The notes under the pieces: generated by a model | The model's input: only the letters and a program-made list of their open reading frames with translations | Told to the model about the DNA's origin: nothing | Databases searched by the model: none | Program-made: the position numbers and the translations under genes | Assembly (NCBI GenBank): GCA_902778145.1 | Contig: CACYWW010000025.1 | Span: 1 to 44,667, forward strand | DNA length: 44,667 nucleotides | Source: an uncultured Ruminococcus sp. | Lineage (GTDB): Bacteria; Bacillota; Clostridia; Oscillospirales; CAG-272 | Direction: 5' to 3' | In this document: positions 14,993-23,414 of the stretch, in pieces | Layout of the letters: each line of letters opens with the position of its first letter | How positions within the stretch are numbered: the first letter of the stretch is position 1

Positions 14993-15652
14993 TTACTGAT
15001 CCTCCAGGGTGATTGTTTCGGTTTTCGTGTCGTCTTCGTCTTCGCCGGGCTCGTCGTCTTCATCCGGCGCGTCCTCGTATTCGTCGATCTCGACCTCCGG
15101 CTGCAGCGTTTCGTCGTATTCGCCGCCGGGGCGTTTTTCTATCGCGGAGGCGAAGGACAGCGCTTTTTTCGCCGTCTCTTCAAATTCCTCCTCCGTTGAG
15201 GCGGAGAAGACGGCGACCTCGTCCCATTCGTCGTTTTTCACCCTGAACGTATACGTCCCGTCGCAGAACGTGCATTCCGTCACCGCGCCGTTATCGGACG
15301 TGAACGAGAATATAAAGCCGTCCGCGCCCTCGGTCACAAGTGTCGTGTCGCCTCCCGTGAATCCCTTCACGCAGAGGTTCGCGTCACGGTGACAGTGGAC
15401 GTATCTGTAATCGCCCTTCAGGTCCTTCAGAAACGAGATGATGACGAGCAGAAGCGAGCATATCAGTATGAGCGCCGCCGAAACGGGTGAAAACCTCCGC
15501 CCGAAATGACCGCCGATCAGATACGCGGCGGAAACGAGCGTAAGCGGGATCAGAACGGCGCAGCCGATGAACAGAGGGATCCTGATACGCCTGTATTCCT
15601 TCAGCGCGGCGTCTCTGTCACCGTGTTTTTCGTAAAGACGGTCGTACAGCAT
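14993..15652 (-). CDS. Membrane protein with acidic cytoplasmic-type tail, unknown function
   Basis: I do not recognise this 219-residue protein. Two hydrophobic segments (about 26-48 and 57-77) follow a charged N-terminus. The middle (about 85-150) looks like a beta-rich soluble domain with several cysteines. The last 45 residues are extremely acidic (Asp/Glu runs). Its ATG overlaps the stop of the upstream gene, and the lipoprotein gene follows four bases after its stop, so the three are co-transcribed. Confidence 0.75.
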   Translation of the reverse strand: MLYDRLYEKHGDRDAALKEYRRIRIPLFIGCAVLIPLTLVSAAYLIGGHFGRRFSPVSAALILICSLLLVIISFLKDLKGDYRYVHCHRDANLCVKGFTGGDTTLVTEGADGFIFSFTSDNGAVTECTFCDGTYTFRVKNDEWDEVAVFSASTEEEFEETAKKALSFASAIEKRPGGEYDETLQPEVEIDEYEDAPDEDDEPGEDEDDTKTETITLEDQ

Positions 15653-16173
15653 CAGTGTTTGCTCCTTATCCTGAATTTGTATTTTTCCCTGCCGGGATCG
15701 GGCACGCCGTCTGAGGGGCGGTCATCCGTTTCCCCGGTCACTTTTTTTATGAGTTCTCCGTATTTTCTGCGTTTTCCCGGAAGCGGCGTGAGCAGAAACA
15801 GCACGACGAGAATCCCCGCCGATATCAGAAGATACGGTACGGTCTTCACCGCCGAGCGCGAGGCGTATTCGGCGCAGACGCCGAAATATATCGAGCCGAC
15901 GATCAGAGTTATTATATAATCGGCGATCCCTTTTGTGAAGATCCCGGTTATGGAGGAACCCTCTCCGTCCTTTTCTATCCTTCCGCGGAAAACGGTCGCG
16001 TACGGGTCGTATGACGCGCGCGGCTTTTTGACGAGCCTGACGCGGTCTTCCTTTCTTGACGCGTTGTAGACCCAGTCGAGCTCGGCGTTCGCGCCGGCAA
16101 AACGCGCCGGAGACGTGATATCGTCCCAGCGTTTTATCAGTTCTTCCTTGCTGTATTTGCTCTTGTACTTCAT
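15652..16173 (-). CDS. Small membrane protein, unknown function
   Basis: This 173-residue protein has a charged N-terminal region with KYSKEELIKRWDDI, then two hydrophobic segments near 84-103 and 113-130, and a basic C-terminus. I recognise no domain. ATG 16173 is preceded by GAGGGTG seven bases upstream; the frame extends 11 codons further without a better site. It is the first gene of a three-gene minus-strand operon with its own consensus promoter. Confidence 0.72.
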   Translation of the reverse strand: MKYKSKYSKEELIKRWDDITSPARFAGANAELDWVYNASRKEDRVRLVKKPRASYDPYATVFRGRIEKDGEGSSITGIFTKGIADYIITLIVGSIYFGVCAEYASRSAVKTVPYLLISAGILVVLFLLTPLPGKRRKYGELIKKVTGETDDRPSDGVPDPGREKYKFRIRSKH

Positions 16174-16194
16174 ATAACACCCTCGCTTGATCGA

Positions 16195-16223
16195 ATGATA
16201 CCACAAAATATTACGGTTGTCAA
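16195..16223 (-). promoter_or_regulatory. Promoter of the BspA-like operon
   Basis: On the minus strand TTGACA (16218-16223) and TATCAT (16195-16200) are separated by 17 bases, about 20 bases before the start codon. Confidence 0.8.
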
Positions 16224-16265
16224 CAAGAAAAAGGACGGACGCTCCGAAAATTCACCCGCACGGTA

Positions 16266-16295
16266 TTGACAAATACAAAACGGCGGTGGTAGAAT
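16266..16295 (+). promoter_or_regulatory. Promoter of the HerA-like gene
   Basis: TTGACA (16266-16271) and TAGAAT (16290-16295) are separated by 18 bases. It diverges from the promoter at 16195-16223. Confidence 0.75.
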
Positions 16296-16343
16296 GAAAA
16301 AAACGCGGTACTGCGGCAAAAATAAAAGCGAGGGCACGGGACG

Positions 16344-17825
16344 ATGCTTATTGACAACAGGATAGTAATAGGAAAAGGCAAGAACGAGGCGTATATACTG
16401 CCGCAGACGGCAAACCGCCACGGTCTCATATGCGGCGCGACGGGCACCGGCAAGACGGTGACGCTCAAGGTCATGGCGGAGGCTTTTTCGGATCTGGGCG
16501 TACCGGTGTTTCTGGCGGACGTCAAAGGCGATCTCGCGGGCTGTGTGAAGCCCGGAGAAAGAACGGAGTCGATAGACCGCCGCCTGTCTTCGATGGGCTA
16601 CGATCCGGAGAGCTTCGAATACAAGAGCTTCCCGGTCAGCTTCTGGGACGTATACGGCGAGAACGGACATCCGGTAAGGACGACGGTCTCGCAGATGGGA
16701 GCCTCGCTTCTGTCGCGCCTTCTCGGCCTGACGGACGTTCAGAGCGGCGTTCTGTCGATCGCGTTCCGCGTCGCCGACGACAACGGCTGGCTCCTCACCG
16801 ATCTCAAGGATATCAGGAGCATGGTGGCGTATATCACGGATCATTCAGCCGAGCTTCTGAACGAATACGGCAACATATCGAAGCAGTCCGCCGGCGCGAT
16901 ACAGCGCGCGCTCTTGCAGCTTGAGGACGCGGGCGGCTCGCTTTTCTTCGGCGAACCGGACATAAAGCTTTCCGACTGGATGCGCACGGACGAAAACGGG
17001 CGCGGTTTCATAAATATATTCCATTGCTCCAGACTCTACCGTTCGCCGTTGCTCTACTCAACGTTCATGCTTTGGCTGCTCGCCGAGCTTTTCGAGGAGC
17101 TGCCCGAGGTCGGAGACCCCGAAAAGCCGAAGCTCGTCTTTTTCTTCGACGAGGCGCATCTGCTTTTCAACAATTCAAAAAGCGCCGTGACGGAGCAGGT
17201 CGAGCAGGTCGTCAAGCTCATCCGCTCGAAGGGCGTCGGCGTATATTTCATAACTCAGCAGCCGTCGGATATACCGAACCCCGTGCTTGCGCAGCTCGGG
17301 AACCGCGTACAGCACGCGCTGAGAGCCTACACGCCGCTCGAGCAGAAGACGGTCAGAGCCGCGGCGCAGTCGTTCCGCGCAAATCCGGAATTCAGTACCG
17401 AGGAGGCGATAACCGATCTCGGCACAGGCGAGGCGCTGATCAGCTTCCTTGACGCGAAGGGAAGGCCCTCCGTCGTCGAGCGGGCGACGGTACTGCCCCC
17501 GCAGTCCGCCATGGGCGCGATAGACGAAGAGAGACGTTCCGCTGAGATACACGCGGACGAGCTTTACGGAAAGTATGAGGAGTCGGTCGACAACGTCTCC
17601 GCCTACGAAATAATAAATGAAGTGAAGGCGATCGAGGCTGAGGAGGCGGCGAAGAAAGCCGAGGAAGAGCAGAAGGCGAAGGAAAAGGAAAAGGCGGAAA
17701 AGGAGAAAGCGAAGGCGGACGCAAAGAAAAAAGCGGCGACCTCAAAGGCGGTAAATAAGATAGGCAGGCAGATAGGGAGGACCCTGACGCGCGGGCTCCT
17801 CGGAACGCTGAAAAAATGGTTCTGA
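16344..17825 (+). CDS. HerA-like ATPase, YjgR/DUF853 family
   Basis: This 493-residue P-loop ATPase has Walker A GATGTGKT at 31-38, a Walker B-like [10 protein letters not shown] near 265-274 and the downstream ITQQPSDIP sensor region, as in Escherichia coli YjgR. The C-terminal 70 residues form a Lys/Glu/Ala-rich charged helix ending in a basic tail. HerA relatives are hexameric DNA translocases, but the role of the YjgR branch is not established. No NurA nuclease gene is adjacent. It is followed with a 10-base overlap by the AlkD-like gene, which suggests a DNA-repair setting. Confidence 0.88.
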   Translation: MLIDNRIVIGKGKNEAYILPQTANRHGLICGATGTGKTVTLKVMAEAFSDLGVPVFLADVKGDLAGCVKPGERTESIDRRLSSMGYDPESFEYKSFPVSFWDVYGENGHPVRTTVSQMGASLLSRLLGLTDVQSGVLSIAFRVADDNGWLLTDLKDIRSMVAYITDHSAELLNEYGNISKQSAGAIQRALLQLEDAGGSLFFGEPDIKLSDWMRTDENGRGFINIFHCSRLYRSPLLYSTFMLWLLAELFEELPEVGDPEKPKLVFFFDEAHLLFNNSKSAVTEQVEQVVKLIRSKGVGVYFITQQPSDIPNPVLAQLGNRVQHALRAYTPLEQKTVRAAAQSFRANPEFSTEEAITDLGTGEALISFLDAKGRPSVVERATVLPPQSAMGAIDEERRSAEIHADELYGKYEESVDNVSAYEIINEVKAIEAEEAAKKAEEEQKAKEKEKAEKEKAKADAKKKAATSKAVNKIGRQIGRTLTRGLLGTLKKWF

Positions 17826-18497
17826 CGGAAAAGGTCCGCCGGGCTCTTATCGCGTGCGCGGATCCCGGGTACGCCGCGTTCACGCTGAAGCTGACGCCCG
17901 GGCTCGATCCCGCACGCGTCCTCGGCGTGAGATCGCCCGATCTCCGCCGGATCTGTAAAGAGCTTTCCTTTGATGAGCGGAAAGAGTATCTCAAGCTTTT
18001 GCCGCATGAGTATCATGACGAAAACAATCTCCATTCGATCGTGATATCCGGCATAAAGGACGAGCAGGAGTGTATCGAGGCGATATCCGGGTTCTTACCG
18101 TATATCGACAACTGGGCGACGTGCGATACCGTGTCCCCTGCCGTTTTCAAAAAGCACAAAACAAGGCTTCTGCCGCAGGCGCTCGACTGGCTTGAGTCGG
18201 GCGAGACCTACACCGTCCGGATGGGCGTCGGCATGCTGATGAAATATTTCCTTGACGGCGACTTCGACCCCGCGTACAACAGAGCCGTGGCGGGGATAAT
18301 ATCCGATGAATACTATATAAATATGATGTGCGCGTGGTATTTCGCCACGGCTCTGGCGAAGCGGTATGACGATACGGCGCCGTATCTTTCGGAGGGCAGA
18401 CTTATCCCCCGCGGTACACGGGATGACCGTGAGAAAAGCCCTTGAAAGCTTCAGGATAACGGATGATCAAAAAAAATGGCTCAAAGAATTAAAATAA
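17816..18497 (+). pseudogene. AlkD-like DNA glycosylase gene with a one-base frameshift near its 3' end
   Basis: The open frame (17816-18445) encodes 209 residues of an AlkD/DNA alkylation repair protein. These HEAT-like proteins excise bulky or cationic alkylated bases. Trp100, Asp104, Arg135 and Trp174 match the Trp-x3-Asp, Arg and Trp of the Bacillus cereus AlkD active site. After residue 196 the frame leaves the family pattern. Removing one C from the five-C run at about 18406-18410 restores a family-like C-terminus (VRKALESFRI, then DDQKKWLKELK) that ends at the stop 18495-18497. The gene is therefore either a recent frameshift or a sequencing error. It overlaps the HerA-like gene by 10 bases. 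Confidence 0.75.
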
Positions 18498-18502
18498 CAG
18501 AC

Positions 18503-18535
18503 ACGGGCGCCGGTTGACATAAGACCGGCGCCCGT
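18503..18535. promoter_or_regulatory. Perfect 12-bp palindrome over the glmS -35 region
   Basis: ACGGGCGCCGGT (18503-18514) is mirrored by ACCGGCGCCCGT (18524-18535) around a nine-base centre that contains most of the -35 box. No T-tract follows on either side, so it is a poor terminator and a better operator or roadblock candidate. Confidence 0.55.
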
Positions 18536-18543
18536 GGTATCAT
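18514..18543 (+). promoter_or_regulatory. Promoter of the glmS ribozyme-glmS unit
   Basis: TTGACA (18514-18519) and TATCAT (18538-18543) are separated by 18 bases, about 60 bases before the ribozyme core. Confidence 0.7.
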
Positions 18544-18599
18544 AACAGGACCGGGACCCTGAAGTGAGAAAGGAGGAGACGGAGGGGCGACGGAAAGAT

Positions 18600-18728
18600 C
18601 GGCGCCGGGACCGCAATACCTCAGGCGGTCGACGAGGAGAGGGTCATCGAAAGATTCGGCGGATACCCTCCGTGCCGTGACAGCCCGTAAGACAACGGTC
18701 AAAAACCGCGGGAGACCGCGAAACAAAG
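18600..18728 (+). ncRNA. glmS ribozyme
   Basis: This self-cleaving RNA senses glucosamine-6-phosphate and lowers glmS expression when the product is abundant. The core starts with GCGCC at 18602-18606, just after the expected cleavage position. GACCGC/GCGGTC forms P2, followed by the conserved GACGAGGA and GAGGGT/ACCCTC stem, and the hallmark ATCGAAAGATTCGGCGG (about 18639-18662) whose GGCG pairs back with the 5' CGCC. A CCGT/ACGG stem and CCGCG pairs complete the 3' domain before AACAAAG. It sits 45 bases before the glmS start, as expected. Confidence 0.93.
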
Positions 18729-18772
18729 CTGTTGTCATGTCACGTAAAATTGAATAAAGAGAGGTATAAAAC

Positions 18773-20596
18773 ATGTGTGGTATCGTAGGATACAGCGGTA
18801 AAAGAGAGGCGGTCGGAGTTATACTCAGGGGACTGTCGAAGCTCGAATACCGGGGATACGATTCGGCGGGCGTCGCCGTGAGCGACGGCGAAAGCCTCGG
18901 CGTTTACAAATCGAAGGGCAGGCTCGGGGAGCTTGAGGCTGTCCTTGAAAGGGAGGGGGCGCCTGCCGGGACCGTCGGCATCGGTCACACGAGATGGGCG
19001 ACGCACGGCGCACCGTCCGACGTCAACTCCCATCCGCACACCTTCGGCAGGGTCACTCTCGTCCACAACGGGATAATAGAGAATTACCTGAGTCTGAAGC
19101 GCCGCGCGGAGGAGGACGGAGCCGTTTTCCGGTCGGAGACAGATACGGAGGTCGCGGCGTACGTCATCGACCGCTGCTACGGCGGAGACCCGTTCCGCGC
19201 CTTCGCGGACGCGCTGCCGCTGCTTGCCGGCTCTTACGCCTTCGCCGTGATATTCGACGACAGGAAGGATGAGATCTACGCGGTCAGACGCGACAGTCCG
19301 CTGATCGCCGCGAAGGGGGACGGAGAATGCTTCGTCGCGTCGGACATACCGGCGCTGCTCTCTTACACGCGGACTTACTGCCTGCCGGAGCCCGGCGAGA
19401 TCGTGAGGCTGCGTCGGGGAGAGCTGACGCTGTTTTCGGCTGACGGAAAAGACGTGACCGGACAAAAACGCTTCGTCACCGCGGAGCTTACCGAGGAGGC
19501 GGCGGAAAAGGGCGGATATCCGCATTTCATGCTGAAGGAGATATACGAACAGCCGGATACGCTGAGACGGCTCATATCCGCGCACACGGAAAACGGCGCC
19601 GGCGGGATCTTCGCGGAGGAGCTGAAGGATACGTCCGATATTAAGCGTATCTTCATCGTCGGCTGCGGCTCCGCCATGCACGCCGGGCTGCTCGGAAAAC
19701 ACATTATAGAGCGTCTGTGCCGGATCCCCGTCGAGGTCTCCGTATCGTCGGAGTTCAGATATAACGATCCGATGGTGGGGCCGGGAGACACGGTCTTCGT
19801 GATCTCTCAGTCCGGTGAAACGGCTGACACGCTCGCCGCGCTCAGACTCGCTGAAAGCAAGGGCGCGAAGGTATGCGGAATCGTCAACGTCGCGGGAAGC
19901 TCCATAGCGCGCGAGGCCGACTGGGTGATATATACACGCTGCGGCCCGGAGATAGCCGTCGCCACTACAAAGGCGTTTACCGCCCAGGTGCTCGTGATGT
20001 ATCTGCTCGCGGCGCGTCTCGCCCATGACCGGAAAACCGTGAGCGGGGAGTTTTTGTCGGAGTATCTTACCGATATGAGAAAGCTCCCCGAGGCGGTCTC
20101 ACGTACACTGTCCGACAGCATGTCCGCGCTTTGCCGCAAATACGCGGAGTACAACAGGGACTACGGCGATTATTATATAATCGGCAGAGGTCAGGACTGC
20201 GCGGCGGGCTGCGAGGGCGCCATGAAGATAAAGGAAGTGTCCTATATGCACTGCGAAGCGTACGCCGCGGGCGAGCTGAAACACGGCACGATCTCGCTCA
20301 TAACGGACGGGGTGCCGTGCATGGCGATCGTCACCGATCCCAAAACGGCTGACAAGACCGTCAGCAACATCAAGGAGGTACGTGCGAGAGGCGGACACGT
20401 GCTGCTTGTAACGCAGTGCGTCGCGGAAAGCCCGGACGTCTGCGACTCGTATCTGCCGCTGCCGTCGCTCTGCTTTCATCTTATGCCGATAGTCGCGATC
20501 GTCCCGATACAGCTCTACGCGTATCATACGGCGGTCATTCGCGGCTGCGACGTAGACCGCCCGCGAAATCTCGCGAAGAGCGTAACGGTCGAATAA
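18773..20596 (+). CDS. glmS: Glutamine-fructose-6-phosphate aminotransferase (isomerizing)
   Basis: This 607-residue enzyme makes glucosamine-6-phosphate from fructose-6-phosphate and glutamine, the entry to peptidoglycan amino-sugar synthesis. After removal of Met1, Cys2 of MCGIVGY is the glutaminase nucleophile. The class II amidotransferase domain spans about 1-220, and two SIS isomerase domains follow (about 285-420 and 455-600), with the ISQSGETADT sugar-phosphate site and the C-terminal NLAKSVTVE. Length is normal. It is controlled by the upstream ribozyme. Confidence 0.97.
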   Translation: MCGIVGYSGKREAVGVILRGLSKLEYRGYDSAGVAVSDGESLGVYKSKGRLGELEAVLEREGAPAGTVGIGHTRWATHGAPSDVNSHPHTFGRVTLVHNGIIENYLSLKRRAEEDGAVFRSETDTEVAAYVIDRCYGGDPFRAFADALPLLAGSYAFAVIFDDRKDEIYAVRRDSPLIAAKGDGECFVASDIPALLSYTRTYCLPEPGEIVRLRRGELTLFSADGKDVTGQKRFVTAELTEEAAEKGGYPHFMLKEIYEQPDTLRRLISAHTENGAGGIFAEELKDTSDIKRIFIVGCGSAMHAGLLGKHIIERLCRIPVEVSVSSEFRYNDPMVGPGDTVFVISQSGETADTLAALRLAESKGAKVCGIVNVAGSSIAREADWVIYTRCGPEIAVATTKAFTAQVLVMYLLAARLAHDRKTVSGEFLSEYLTDMRKLPEAVSRTLSDSMSALCRKYAEYNRDYGDYYIIGRGQDCAAGCEGAMKIKEVSYMHCEAYAAGELKHGTISLITDGVPCMAIVTDPKTADKTVSNIKEVRARGGHVLLVTQCVAESPDVCDSYLPLPSLCFHLMPIVAIVPIQLYAYHTAVIRGCDVDRPRNLAKSVTVE

Positions 20597-20601
20597 AAAA
20601 C

Positions 20602-20630
20602 AACAGGTCGATCAAAATCGGCCTGTTTTC
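20602..20630 (+). terminator. Terminator after glmS
   Basis: AACAGGTCGAT (20602-20612) pairs with ATCGGCCTGTT (20617-20627) with one wobble, and is followed by a T-rich stretch. Confidence 0.75.
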
Positions 20631-20641
20631 CTTTGTCATAT

Positions 20642-21946
20642 TCAGTTTTCGGATTCAAGATAAACGACGGTGTTTTCTTTGAGCGTTAACGTGAAGACGT
20701 CTCCTTTATACGACCCGGTCTCTTCAAGATCGTGTTCGCCGTCGAGGCTGAAGACGCGGAATTTCGCCGCGTCCGATCTGACGGTGACCGTGCGCTCCGA
20801 ATCGTTGAAATTACTGACGGCGAGCGCGTAACCGTTATCCGAGGCGGAGGCGAGAGTGAACAGCCCGTCGCCGTCCTCCGTCACGATCGGCTCACCGAAC
20901 TGCTTCACGCGGTCGAAGGCGAGCATGGCGTAAAACGGCTTCTCCGGCTTTGCGGTGTATTCGTTGAACAGTCCGCAGTACGATATGAGCTTGACCTGCG
21001 CGTCGTAGTACATCGCGGCGTCCACCGGCAGCTTCTGCAAACGGATGAGCGTCTCGGCGACGAACGCCGCCGCCTTCATGCTCTTGCGGAATTTGCCGCC
21101 CGTTTCATCCGGGACGTTGTAGTTCCATTCATCGAGTATGCTCTCCGCGGAGGTGAATCCGTGTGAATCGAGCATTCCGCGGCAGTAAACGGCGCAAGCG
21201 GCGACGTCGTCCGGATCTGCCGTGTAGATATGCCAGCTGAAGAAATCGAGCGGGGCGCGCGTCTCCTCCGCGGATATATACGAAAGAAAATCGCGGGCGT
21301 ACGTCACGAAGCTCTTATAAAAGGGATCCTCGACGCCGGCGACGGCGGCGTAGAAGCCGCAGCTTCCGTATCCTCCGACCTTTATGTCGGGGAAGCGGCG
21401 CTTCAGCCTGTTCGCCGTTACGCGGTAAAGCTCGAAGAACTGCTCCTTCGTCCCGGTCCACATCGGCGGGTTTTCCGGCTCGTTCCAGATCTCGAAATAG
21501 CGGAGACCGTACCTGTATCCGTCTGCCCAGCCCTCGTTGTAGTGGGCGACTATGTGCTCGCAGATCCGCGCCCATTTTTCGGGATCCTTCGGCGGATCTA
21601 CATAGCGCTTGAAGCGCGGATTGTTCTCTATACTCTCGCCGAGACGATAAAACGGCTCCGTCCCCGCCTCGATAATGCACTTGATATATTCGTCCGTGCA
21701 TCTGAAGTTGTATGACTTGGGATCGTCCGGATCCGCGTCGAAGTCCGGGAAAACGCAGTGTATGTTCACGAAATCCCCCGCGCCGTAAAGCATCTCGGTG
21801 TCGTGCAGGCGTGAAAAAGGGAAATGCGCCGCGCGGAAATGCTCGCTCGTATCTATCAAAAAATCATATGTGACCGGGCCGTTCTGTACGCCGTTCACCG
21901 GCTTGAACGCCGGCGCTTTGTTTTTTCTTTCAAGGATTATATCCAC
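20642..21946 (-). CDS. Glycoside hydrolase, GH39-like (beta-xylosidase family)
   Basis: This 434-residue protein has no signal peptide and should be cytoplasmic. It shows a clan GH-A TIM barrel: acid/base Glu156 in WNEPE (154-158) and candidate nucleophile Glu273 in LDEWNY (271-276), with a C-terminal beta-sandwich from about 350. The pattern resembles GH39 beta-xylosidases; GH5 or GH30 relatives are less likely. The start is GTG 21946, with AAAGG rather far upstream. It probably acts on imported oligosaccharides such as xylo-oligosaccharides, but the substrate is inferred only from the family. Confidence 0.78.
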   Translation of the reverse strand: MDIILERKNKAPAFKPVNGVQNGPVTYDFLIDTSEHFRAAHFPFSRLHDTEMLYGAGDFVNIHCVFPDFDADPDDPKSYNFRCTDEYIKCIIEAGTEPFYRLGESIENNPRFKRYVDPPKDPEKWARICEHIVAHYNEGWADGYRYGLRYFEIWNEPENPPMWTGTKEQFFELYRVTANRLKRRFPDIKVGGYGSCGFYAAVAGVEDPFYKSFVTYARDFLSYISAEETRAPLDFFSWHIYTADPDDVAACAVYCRGMLDSHGFTSAESILDEWNYNVPDETGGKFRKSMKAAAFVAETLIRLQKLPVDAAMYYDAQVKLISYCGLFNEYTAKPEKPFYAMLAFDRVKQFGEPIVTEDGDGLFTLASASDNGYALAVSNFNDSERTVTVRSDAAKFRVFSLDGEHDLEETGSYKGDVFTLTLKENTVVYLESEN

Positions 21947-21980
21947 GTTTATGACCGTACCTTTCTTTGTATATTTGCCG

Positions 21981-22005
21981 AAAAGGGCTGATGATCAGCC
22001 CTTTT
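21981..22005 (-). terminator. Terminator at the end of nfnB
   Basis: AAAAGGGCTGAT and ATCAGCCCTTTT form a 12-bp stem around one to three bases. The stem covers the last codons and stop of nfnB and has TTTT on the minus strand. Confidence 0.75.
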
Positions 22006-23404
22006 CCGTAAAATATTTGTCTATTGCGGACGCGGCTGTCTTGCCGGCGCCCATCGCCGAGATGACGGTGGCGGCTCCCGTTACCGCGTCGCCTCCGGCG
22101 TAAACGTTCCCGCGCGAGGTCAGACCGTCCTCGTTCACGATTATACCGCCTCTTTTGTTTACCTCAAGTCCCGCGGTCGTGTTTTTTATAAGCGGGTTCG
22201 GTGAGGTCCCTATCGCCATGACGACGGTGTCGACATCAAGCGTGAATTCGCTTTCGGGGATCTCAACGGGTCTTCTCCTGCCGGACGCGTCCGGCTCCCC
22301 GAGCCGCATCTTTATGCATTCCATCCCCGTCACGAACCCGTTTTTCGGATCGCGCGGATCGTTTTCGTTATTGTGACCGAGGATCTTTGTGGGATTGCAG
22401 AGCAGACGGAAGTCCACGCCCTCCTCCTTTGCGTGCTCCACCTCCTCGGCTCTCGCCGGAAGCTCTTCAATCGAGCGGCGGTAGACTATGTAGACCTTTT
22501 CCGCGCCGAGACGCAGAGCCGTCCTCGCGGCGTCCATGGCGACGTTGCCTCCGCCTACGACGGCGACGCGTCCTCCCTTCATTATCGGCGTATCGGAGTC
22601 GCGGTACGCCTTCATCAGGTTGCTTCTCGTCAGATATTCGTTTGCCGAATACACGCCCTTCAGGCTCTCGCCCGGTATGTTCATGAAGTTGGGCAGACCG
22701 GCGCCGGAGCCTATGAATACCGCCTCGTATCCCATGTTGAACAGCTCGTCGACGGTAAGAGTCTTGCCGATGACGACGTTCGTCTCTATATCGACGCCGA
22801 GCGCCTTCAGCGTTTCCACTTCCCGTGCGACTATCGCTTTGGGCAGACGGAATTCCGGTATGCCGTAAACGAGCACGCCGCCCGCGGTGTGGAGCGCCTC
22901 GAACACCGTGACCTTGTATCCCTTTTTGGCAAGATCGCCCGCGCAGGTAAGCCCTGAGGGGCCGGAGCCGACTATCGCGACCCTGTGTCCGTTCTGCTCC
23001 GGCATAACAGGCGCATCCCCGCTGTTTTCGTTGTGGTAATCCGCGACGAAGCGCTCAAGCCTGCCTATACCGACAGGCTCGAACCTGACGCCCATAGTGC
23101 ATTTGCTCTCGCACTGAGTTTCTTGCGGGCAGACTCTGCCGCAAACGGCGGGGAGCGACGACGACTTTGTTATAACGGCGTAGGCGCCTTCAAAATCGCC
23201 CTCTTTTATCTTTGATATAAAATCGGGGATCTGTATGTTTACGGGACAGCCCTCCACGCACGGCTTGTTTTTGCAGTTGAGACATCTGTTCGCCTCGGCG
23301 ATCGCGATCTCCGCGGTGTAGCCGAGCGCCACCTCGTCAAAATTGTGCGCGCGCACCTCCGGCGCCTGAGTCGGCATCTCATGTTTTTTCTGTACTATCG
23401 CCAT
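21995..23404 (-). CDS. nfnB: NfnB: large subunit of NADH-dependent ferredoxin:NADP+ oxidoreductase (GltD-like)
   Basis: This 469-residue flavoprotein binds two [4Fe-4S] clusters through Cys41, 44, 49, 53 and Cys88, 92, 98, 102, then FAD at a GSGPSG motif and NADP(H) at GGGNVAMD. The same fold serves as glutamate synthase small subunit, but no large subunit is nearby and the partner NfnA gene precedes it. That makes electron bifurcation between NADPH, NADH and ferredoxin the likely role. I use ATG 23404 (AGGAGG six bases upstream); the open frame runs 37 codons further into nfnA. The two genes overlap or abut by about 11 bases. Confidence 0.88.
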   Translation of the reverse strand: MAIVQKKHEMPTQAPEVRAHNFDEVALGYTAEIAIAEANRCLNCKNKPCVEGCPVNIQIPDFISKIKEGDFEGAYAVITKSSSLPAVCGRVCPQETQCESKCTMGVRFEPVGIGRLERFVADYHNENSGDAPVMPEQNGHRVAIVGSGPSGLTCAGDLAKKGYKVTVFEALHTAGGVLVYGIPEFRLPKAIVAREVETLKALGVDIETNVVIGKTLTVDELFNMGYEAVFIGSGAGLPNFMNIPGESLKGVYSANEYLTRSNLMKAYRDSDTPIMKGGRVAVVGGGNVAMDAARTALRLGAEKVYIVYRRSIEELPARAEEVEHAKEEGVDFRLLCNPTKILGHNNENDPRDPKNGFVTGMECIKMRLGEPDASGRRRPVEIPESEFTLDVDTVVMAIGTSPNPLIKNTTAGLEVNKRGGIIVNEDGLTSRGNVYAGGDAVTGAATVISAMGAGKTAASAIDKYFTEKG

Positions 23405-23414
23405 ATATGCCTCC

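Noticed and set aside
18740-20026. 428-codon minus-strand frame under glmS
   Set aside because: It is a shadow of glmS with no ribosome site or family features.
21995-23404. Glutamate synthase small subunit (gltD)
   Set aside because: The fold fits, but the preceding nfnA-type subunit and lack of gltB make the bifurcating oxidoreductase the better call.
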